DNA from: Phragmites australis
Lineage: Eukaryota > Streptophyta > Magnoliopsida > Poales > Poaceae
DNA length: 64,000 nucleotides
Direction of reading: 5' to 3'
NCBI RefSeq assembly: GCF_958298935.1
Contig: NC_084923.1
Span: 23,846,501-23,910,500 of the forward strand
Of this stretch, positions 57,101 through 64,000 are shown in pieces; position 1 is the stretch's first letter; each line of letters begins with the position of its first letter. Made by a program: the position numbers and the translations under genes. The notes beneath the pieces were generated by a model. The model had not been told where the DNA came from. It saw only the letters and a list, made by a program, of their open reading frames with translations, and ran no database searches.

Positions 57101-57311
57101 CTGCCGCCACGAAAGATGTGAAGAGGATGATCCACCCGGGGACGGTCATCGCTGGCGTCAGGCTCACCGGCGTCACCATCACAGCTCCCTCTTGCCCCTC
57201 GGGCACCAGCAACTTCCTTATCTTGTCCGCCGCCTCCTCGTTCCTCAGACGAGACTCCGGCAAGATGCTGTCCAAAGCCTTGTCCCGGCGACCTCCTCCG
57301 ACCCTCGTCAT
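54196..57311 (-). pseudogene. Antisense gene of the Grande-like element: 'putative gypsy type transposon' domain plus coiled coil
   Basis: Exon 1 (57311-55942) starts MTRVGGGRRDKALDSILPES. Its conserved domain (about residues 40-260) reads VPGWIILFTSFVAAGLVPPF, LETYGIQLVHLNPNSVVVLA, HLCEMFVGVAPSATLLRHFF and WEEWRRNWFFVNVDP. It is followed by an acidic, Pro-rich stretch with a basic cluster (QRKRRRE). A GT-AG intron (55941-55864) joins in phase to exon 2 (55863-54196), mostly Ala/Glu/Arg coiled coil ending SEDSADASAAD. The domain matches the Pfam family called putative gypsy-type transposon (PF04195), abundant in grasses and of unknown function. Exon 1 is fully open. Exon 2 has stops at 55691-55689, about 55459 and 54864-54862 and a frameshift near 55510, so the product is broken now. 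Confidence 0.8.
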
Positions 57312-57463
57312 CTCGGCAAGAATGGAAGGTGTTTTGGTGGTAGAGGAAGAGAAGGAAGAGTGCTCCGGTCGCCCGAGAATTTCCTAAGGGCTTCGGAGCA
57401 CGAAGAAAGCAAGAGCAGAAGTGCAAGAAGGCGTAAAGAGGGGGACGGACCGATCCTTTCCCC

Positions 57464-57474
57464 CTTTTTATATC
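57464..57474 (-). promoter_or_regulatory. TATA box of the antisense gene
   Basis: The minus strand reads ATATAAAAAGG about 150 bp upstream of ATG 57311, with no LTR sequence between. It fits an independent antisense promoter inside the element. Confidence 0.6.
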
Positions 57475-57810
57475 TCAAAGTTCAAAAATTGCCGCCCAAA
57501 CGGTTCGCTCGGCGAAGCGTTGCCTCGATCGACGCAACCGCCAGGTGAATCTCCCGCCGATCGTGCGGTGTCAGCGGCTGCCAAGCGTATTTTCCTCGAT
57601 CTGCGCGGCGGCCGCATGTGCCGCCTATACGGTCGTCATACCCTTCGAAAGTTGTGTGGGCACGCGTCCACTCGCTTTCCCGTTGGGGCGTACTGGAGGT
57701 CTGGGTCCGCAAGGGCCACCTCTCGAAAGCTTGCCACATGGCGTCTACACCAGCCTCGGCCTCGGTCGCGACGAAGGGCCCATCCGCAGTCTCCGTCCCG
57801 TCGCCTACCA

Positions 57811-57827
57811 ATGGGCCCGGGGGCTAC
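57811..57827 (+). other. Polypurine tract of the Grande-like element
   Basis: ATGGGCCCGGGGGCTAC abuts TGTCGG of the 3' LTR. Similar tracts precede the 3' LTR in grass Tat elements. Confidence 0.7.
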
Positions 57828-59097
57828 TGTCGGTGTATCAGGAACCAGGGGTCCCTGAGTCCCGAGACCGGGTCAGCCATCCGCCACGTGTCACCATCCC
57901 GCGAGGTCCACCCTGCAGGATGAGAAGAAACTAAGTTCCGGGAAGAAAGTGCTCGGAAGGGTTCTCACTTACCCCCGAGTACTGTAGTCCCCCGATGATC
58001 CAAACAGCCAAGTGCTCGGGAGAGAGTGCTCGGGGCTGCACGTGGCAGCCCCCGAGGACTCGGTTCCCCGAAGGTCTCACCGAAGTGCTCGGGAGAGAGT
58101 GCTCGGGGCTGCACGTGGCAGCCCCCGAGGACTCGGTTCCCCGAAGGTCTCACCGAAGTGCTCGGGAGAGAGTGCTCGAGGCTGCACGTGGCCGCCCCCG
58201 AGCGCCTGGTTCCCCGAAGGTTCGCACAAGATCGCCCGACGACCCAAAGGGTCCCACCGGCGGGGTGTCAGCCAGTCAAAGGTCCAATGCCGCATTTAAT
58301 AGGCACGCACGGCCTGACACCCTGACATCCTGACATTCTCAGCTGCCCACGCCCTAGTGTCAGACCCTGCCAAGCTTTGGCGGGGGGGCGTGGGTCCATT
58401 AAATGCACGGGTCCCGTCCCGTTTTATCCGGGTGCCTCGGGATAACGTTGCCAGGATCGAAACGCTCCGCCTGCCACCCTACCCTGGCAGAAGAACAAGA
58501 CAGGGTGGGTGCACCGGGCACCTCTATGGCTGCCCGGTGGGCCCTCTTAATGGCGCCGAAGGACATCCACAGTGGCAGGTGGTCGGATGCACGCCGCATT
58601 TTTCCACCGCCCCTGTCACTTCGCCAAGACGGAATAATGGCGCCTTTCTCCGTGGTACCTTGGCACTCGCGCCCCCTCTTTCCCATTCAGGATAAGACGA
58701 GACAGCACAAACAAGAGACCTAGAAGAAGCGCGACGAACACGATAGAACAAGAACATCTCAAACAAGCTCGAACAGAGCTAGAACACGGGAACCTCAAGC
58801 TCTCTGTAGGCGACACGCCCTTGTAACCAGAAACATCCTTGAAGAATTCCCTTCAAGGAAAAATATAGCGCTCACACAGGAGTAGGGTGTTACGCCCCCG
58901 TGCGGCCCGAACCTGTCTAAACCCCGGTGCATCTATCTCTTTTTTTGCACTAGATCGATTATCCCCCACCACCAGCCGTTGCATTTATTTCCGTTTCCAT
59001 TTATTTCCCGGACAAGCTCGTTCAGGATCATCCCCCCGGCCGAATCTTTAAAAAGGGGTCTCTCGGGATCCCTGCGACAGGAGTTCATCCTCCGACA
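57828..59097 (+). repeat. Grande-like element, 3' LTR, lacking the TATA segment
   Basis: 1270 bp. The 73-bp array (58013 to about 58226) has two full copies and the diverged last copy. The sequence runs 'ggataag' straight into 'acgagacag' at 58696/58697, so the 62 bp with the TATA box present in the 5' LTR are missing. Confidence 0.95.
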
Positions 59098-59102
59098 AGT
59101 AC

Positions 59103-60770
59103 TAATCGGGGTAGACCAGGCAATCTCTTGTTGCAAGGTGCATCGGACCCAGAGTGGTGTAACTCCAGGAACAAGGCTTCCCAGGATAACAATCGGGCAA
59201 ACAACCGTCGCTGGACCTCGTCGGTCAAAGGTCATCCGATCAATGACTTACGTCAGGTCATCGACGATCGGCGAAGACGCCCGAGGGTTTATGAAGAGGC
59301 TTCATCTACTCCTCATCGATCTAATCTCATTGAGTTTCTCCAGATTTATACCACGACCTTCCAGGTGGCTGGTGGGGATGAGAAGGTAATGGCAAATTAA
59401 CTCCCTACAACCCTTGAAGGGGTAGCTAGGACATGGATGACCAATCTGTCTCCAGGGATAATCTACTCATGGGAGCAGCTTTGTGATGTGTTCTAAGCTA
59501 ACTTCCAAGGTATGAAACCTTATGCGAGTTCGTATGCCGCTTTAGCAACACCCAGAATACCATCTACGAGATGAGCGACTACAATGTCATCCAGGCATTC
59601 ACTTAAGGGGTTAAAAGCCGATGTTGCATTGAAAATATCGCTAGAAAGGAGCCCGAAACTGTTAAGGAGCTTATGAAGATTGTCGATAAGTCTGCAAGGA
59701 CCGAGGATGCGCTCCTCTATGTTAAGGAAAAGATTCATGGCGTCAAGCGTCCTCAACCCAGGTTCAACGGCGATAAGGTCTAGAGCAAGCGTAAGAAGAA
59801 CGTCAAGGGAGGTAAGGGCAAGAAAGCTAAATCTGACGAAGTTTTTACAGATCTACTCGACGTCCATCCCGACCAGTGCTCCGGTTCTTCCAGAGGTAGA
59901 AGCTTTACACCATGCTTCGATGAACAAGACGGAAAGCCTTGGTGTGACTTCCACCAAACCATTAACCACAACATCTATTATTGTTGCCTCGGGAAAAAGT
60001 TGATCAAGGAGAAAATCGAAAAAGCGGCCAAGGGAAAGAAGATCTAGTACGACCCAAAGTAGAGACTCGGACTCGGATGACAGTGAGGACAACACGGACT
60101 CGATATCTTTCTAGCTGGACAAAAGGACGATCGACTATATGTTCGGTGGTTCCACGTCCTACGAGTCCAAATGACAATACAAGACGGTGGCAAAAAAGTC
60201 CTATCCGCTATCCCTACGGGTCATCAGGCCCTGTAGTGGTTAGACACCAAAATCTCCTTCGGCCAAGAAGACTGCTCTGATAACTTCGTACAGCTAAACC
60301 GCTTCCCAATAGTGGTTGAGTCTACGATAAACAACTACAGTGTTACTCGAGTTCTTGTTGATAGAGGGGGTTTCTTGAATATCCTCTTCGCTAACACACT
60401 TGAAGGAATGCAAATCTCTCAGTTTGCTATCAAGCCGGTTACTCAAGCCTTCCATGGTATAATACATGGGTCTTCGACCACTCTCATCAGTCAGATATCC
60501 CTACATGTTACCTTCAAAAAGTATGACGATTTTTGGATAAAAAAATTCTGTTCGACGTGATCGACTTCGAGACAACATACAATGCCCATCTTAGGAAGAT
60601 CTACTCACCAAATTCATAGTCGCTATGCATTATGCTTATCAGTGCATGAATATCCCCGAACTTGAGGAGATCATCACCGTCCGAGGTTATCCCAAGGCAG
60701 GTCTCCACTGCGACAAGCAAAGTCTCGATATGATAGTTTAACACCAACCAAGCGAGGAATCCAAAAACTT
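59103..60770 (+). pseudogene. Gypsy-3 gag capsid and protease (broken)
   Basis: Resumes after the nested element. Readable blocks, in several frames: INDLRQVIDDRRRRP, LEGVARTWMTNLSPG, FVCRFSNTQNTIYEMSDYNV, ELMKIVDKSARTEDALLYVK, WCDFHQTINHNIYYCC and VLVDRGGFLNILFANTLEGM. The last is the protease site, with Arg where Gly or Ser is usual. Many stops. Confidence 0.7.
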
Positions 60771-60924
60771 AAGAATTAAGGTGGATAAGATACTTTAGTC
60801 ATGACCACGATCTCAGCACCTCAAGACGCAAACTCAAAAACCCAGGAGCTTAGTCCCACGACTAGTTCGAAGCCCATCAAACAGCGCCTACGCTACCCCA
60901 AAATAACAAGGGTCACTATTTATT

Positions 60925-61059
60925 AACTTCATCTGGTAATTCATCTACTCAAAACATCCTAACCTGTTTAAAAATCTCTGTATGTTCTCTTTATGATTTG
61001 TCAAAAAAAATATCTAATTTTTTAATAAATTTATTAAATAAATAGTTAATAATAATAAC
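60925..61059 (+). repeat. Gypsy-3 3' LTR, truncated
   Basis: 'aaaaatctctgtatgttctctttatgattt' and the following AT-rich tail match the 3' part of the 5' LTR (49870-49964). Only the last 130 bp or so of the LTR remain. It ends about 300 bp before the DUF1195-type gene. Confidence 0.55.
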
Positions 61060-61356
61060 ATTCAGCGGCACAGGAAATTATCTCGTGAGATTGTGACGTT
61101 CCGGTGCACTGTGGGTGGATTTGCTATGCTTCGTTGCTCTTGCAAGAGGGTGCAGTGGAGTTGAACCTGAAACCTTTGGCCAGTGTACTTCCACTGACGG
61201 ACGAGTGATGCTGCTGTACCAATGGTAATGGGGTGGTATGGCACCGGAACTGGGTCCCACGCGGCCAACCCCCACACACTCGCTAATTACAAAACCAACA
61301 CAGCACGGGCCCTCTCTGACCGCTCTCCTCCCTGCCGCTCCACCACCACCGCCGGA
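61060..61356 (+). promoter_or_regulatory. Upstream region of the DUF1195-type gene
   Basis: About 300 bp lie between the gypsy-3 3' LTR and the ATG. A clear TATA box is not seen. The last 60 bp are CT-rich (ctctcctccctgccgctccacc), a usual grass leader composition. Confidence 0.4.
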
Positions 61357-63965
61357 ATGAAGGCCGACGACGACAGCGCCCCCCCGTCGGTGCCGGCTAC
61401 CAAGATCGCTATCCCCGCCTCCGCTGTGAGCGCGGGGGATGCGGCGGGCCTCGGGAAGGGCCGGCGGTACAAGGTTTGGGCCTTCGCGGCCATCGCGCTC
61501 CTCGCGCTCTGGTCCATGTCCGCCGCCTCCGTCTCCCTCCGCTGGTCCTCCTCCGGCGACCTCGCCGCCACCGCAAGGGACTTCGATGTGTCGCTCGGCG
61601 ACGGCCTCGATTCCCTCGTACGTACGCTTCCTTTTACTTGACCCGCACCCGCCTGGGGTGATTCTTGCCTCATGATTTGTGCCTGCCCTGTACTCATGAT
61701 TTGACCCGCACCCATCTGTACGCTTCTTTTATGGATTTTTTTTAGATGCCCGTCTTATGGATTGGTAGGATACGTGTGTCTGTAGGTGCTTCCAGGTTCA
61801 GCTTTTCTTGTTGATGTCAGTGAGGTGTGTCTAGGGAATTATACAATTGTTTGTCCTTGCTTATGTTTGCTTCTTGGACTATCTGTGAGAAAATGCAGGA
61901 AAAGTAGTGTGCAGCAAATGGATACTACTATTAGTCCTTGCTAGTTTAGTAGGTCCTACTGGCCACCACAAATGTTACAATCGCCATTTATCTTAAGAAG
62001 AACAGGATACGTTGAAACTAGAGTTTCAAATCCCGACGGTAACCAGCGATTTTAGCCAGTGGGTACTGAAAGCACAAATCCTAGACTGGAACAATGCTGA
62101 ATCAGCCAAATTCAGATTTCATATTTAAATTCAGCAAATCGAGTAAAATTACTCGTTATGGGTGGCAGTTGCGTGCCCAGGGATCTTAGCAAATCGGAAT
62201 CAGAACCCTTGGTTGAACTAGTTTCCTAGTCAACCTGGGTGCACCATGAACTTTCGGGTTCATCCTATGTAGCTACAGATACTTACCATGTTTGGATCCT
62301 GGGTGTGGCAATCTCTTTATCGATAAGGAATGCGGATTATCCTTCATTTACGTTTTATTTGTATCTTAGAAAGCGAAATTCTATTACTTTATATGGATGT
62401 CTGGTAACAAGTATAGTATGACATTTTAGTTGTCAAATATGCGTTTAGAAAGCATAAAAATAATACTTCAATGATGCATTTTGGTGTACGAATAAGCAAC
62501 ACAAGTTTGTCTTATGAACTGAGCAGGAGATGGAGGAAAGGGGGAAATTAGTGGGCCGAATGTGGGACATGTACACGCGGACCAGTGATGAGGTACGGCT
62601 TCCACGGTTCTGGCAGGAGGCGTTTGAGGCTGCATACGAGGAACTTGCAGGTGATGATTTGCAGATCCGTGATGCAGCCATCTCAGAGATTTCCAGAATG
62701 TCAGCCCACAAACTTGAGCTTGAGCAGCCAGTGAATGAGAATGAGGTATGCCCAAAACAAACTCGACCTCACCCTACCTAATAACAAAATGTTTTTCCTT
62801 ATGTTTAAAGTAAGCTATGTATTCTTGTTTGCCTTATTTTTTTAGCAGTCAGCTGTCAACTCCATGTGCTGATGCGAAAACCAGCACAGTGTGAGGAGGT
62901 CTTCTAAATAGTGATACTCATAAATTCAAATGCCATCAAACATGGTAAAGATCTACCTAGGAGAGGTAAAATCTTTAAAAACAATCAAATAATGCGATAA
63001 GAAGTGAAGTTCCTAATCCTGCAAGACTTCCACAAAAAGAGGCCTCCAAGTGTAATTGGAAGAAACTAGCTACTATTTTGAAAATAATTCTATTCCTTGT
63101 CAGTTGGTGACAATTCTTATTCCGTCTGATTTTCATTTTTGTACCACGCCAATTCATCCCACATTGAACCATTAGTATTTTGTGAAACCATTTTATTCCT
63201 TTTTGGATTAATGGTTTGAGTTTCATATAAGGTTCGACAACAGAACATGCAGGTTGCACCACTAGAGGAGAAACCATATTTTCATCACAGTTGCTTTTTT
63301 AGTTACAATGAGGACAGTCAAGGGTCGGTACAAATTATGATCCTGAACGTTGCTGCCTTTAAATGTAAATCTGCATTTGTCCAAAACAGCACATTCTTAG
63401 AGTGTTTTGGTACAAATTATGATGCTTTGGCAGTATTGCATTGCAGTTTCCTTAGCTGCAATTTGCTTCCTCTTTTTTGACATAAATTCATTCAGTACAG
63501 AACCATCAAAACTTTGATGAAATTGAGATCAAACGCTGTTCAATTTGCATACATCGTCTTTTACACTTTTTTTTTTCTTGCAAGAGTTTCAAAAACCATG
63601 TGCTTATCCCTGACCAGCCTACCTGATCAAGTTGACTTAATATAAAATAAAAATATAAATGAAACAGTTTGCAATGACCCTAGGTCCCTCACTGATCTAG
63701 TAGCACTGTTCTTTCAACTGAACGATTATGTATCTATATTGCTTAGAAACATCAAAACAGGTTTCCCAAAATATTATGCGTTTGTAGTTTCTAAGGTACC
63801 AACAAAGTCTGTGGCTAAGCTTCAACGAATACTATACTGCTGCTTGTGGGTATTTTGCCAGTTGAACTGTTATGGGAGTATTAATATGATTTTCTTGTTC
63901 TCTGTCATCTTGTGCAGGAAGGTAATGCAGCGAGCAGCAGAGGTGGTAGGACACAGGCAAGGTAG
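61357..63965 (+). CDS. DUF1195-type single-pass membrane protein, three exons, 175 aa
   Basis: Exons 61357-61617, 62527-62745 and 63918-63965, all GT-AG and in phase, ending TAG 63963-63965. Residues 1-37 are a polar Ala/Pro-rich N-terminus ending in a basic GKGRRYK. Residues 41-60 form one hydrophobic segment (WAFAAIALLALWSMSAASVS). The luminal or outer part has EMEERGKLVGRMWDMYTR, VRLPRFWQEAFEAAYEEL and IRDAAISEISRMS, which I recognise from the plant DUF1195 family. Its members are small and of unknown function. The tail after residue 160 is short and polar. Introns of 909 and 1172 bp contain nothing recognisable. The nearest upstream feature is the gypsy-3 LTR. Confidence 0.8.
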
Positions 63966-64000
63966 TTTCATAAACTTGGGCAGCCTGAGAACCTGAAGAT

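Larger units (their letters stand above)
50735..59097 (+). mobile_element. Grande-like (Tat lineage) LTR retrotransposon with gag-pol deleted and an antisense gene retained
   Basis: 8363 bp with termini TGTCGG...CCGACA and an exact 5-bp target duplication AGTAC (50730-50734, 59098-59102). LTRs are 50735-52139 (1405 bp) and 57828-59097 (1270 bp). The primer site follows LTR1, and a purine tract (GGGCCCGGGGGC) precedes LTR2. The plus strand keeps only the first codons of gag fused to the last codons of integrase. The 3' half carries a long antisense gene. This layout is known from the maize Grande family and relatives; the family name is inference. Confidence 0.85.
49481..61059 (+). mobile_element. 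Non-autonomous Tat-like Ty3/gypsy element (gypsy-3), interrupted by a nested Grande-like element
   Basis: 5' LTR about 49481-49964, primer site TTGGCGCCATCCG from 49966, gag N-terminus to 50734, nested element 50735-59097, gag and protease to about 60760, 3' LTR fragment about 60925-61059. After the protease the sequence runs directly into the LTR: RT, RNase H and integrase are absent. The LTR and gag match gypsy-2 at 25.7-28.3 kb. Its host target duplication was not resolved. Confidence 0.75.

Noticed and set aside
61222..61356. Upstream in-frame extension of the DUF1195-type protein
   Set aside because: The extended reading starts far upstream in the CT-rich leader; the ATG at 61357 matches the family N-terminus better.

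Overview
This is nuclear DNA of a flowering plant, almost certainly a grass. The host proteins look like rice proteins, first exons are GC-rich, introns follow GT-AG, and the rest is nested LTR retrotransposons, PIF/Harbinger, CACTA and hAT elements and an L1-type LINE. I see no bacterial or organellar features, no tRNA or rRNA gene and no CRISPR array. All identifications come from reading the sequence; no database search was run.

Four host genes look intact. They are the 5' part of a BRE1/HUB-type histone H2B ubiquitin ligase (minus strand, 5239 to beyond base 1), a small EF-hand protein (minus, 16613-16146), plastid CLPP6 (plus, 45255-48794, nine exons, 256 aa) and a DUF1195-type single-pass membrane protein (plus, 61357-63965, three exons, 175 aa). 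A fifth, DUF1618 family gene (minus, 38124 to about 35448) is dead: a 1122-bp CACTA element and a 184-bp hAT MITE sit in its coding sequence.

Layout of the rest: 5.8-15.2 kb, a degenerate Ty3/gypsy element (gypsy-1, minus) whose 3' LTR is split by a two-gene PIF/Harbinger element. 17.5-18.95 kb, a Harbinger-type element with TTA target duplications carrying a host-gene-like fragment. 19-20.7 kb, simple repeats, a fold-back repeat and a 128-bp exact duplication. 20.7-23.7 kb, an L1 LINE fused abruptly to a Tat-like gypsy element (gypsy-2, minus, to 28.3 kb). 28.4-31.4 kb, an inverted fragment of a large LTR element and other repeats. 30.9-31.9 kb, the 5' end of another Tat-like element. 31.9-35.4 kb, a non-coding LARD-like element. 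38.5-39.0 kb, a hAT MITE. 39.6-45.2 kb, a degenerate Ty1/copia element. 49.5-61.06 kb, a gag/protease-only gypsy element (gypsy-3, plus) with an 8.36-kb Grande-like element nested inside it (50735-59097, target duplication AGTAC).

Two points stand out. The nested Grande-like element has lost almost all of gag-pol but keeps a long antisense gene with its own TATA box and an intron. Three of the four intact genes have a same-orientation LTR directly upstream (BRE1-like, CLPP6, DUF1195-like), so LTR-derived promoters are a testable possibility.
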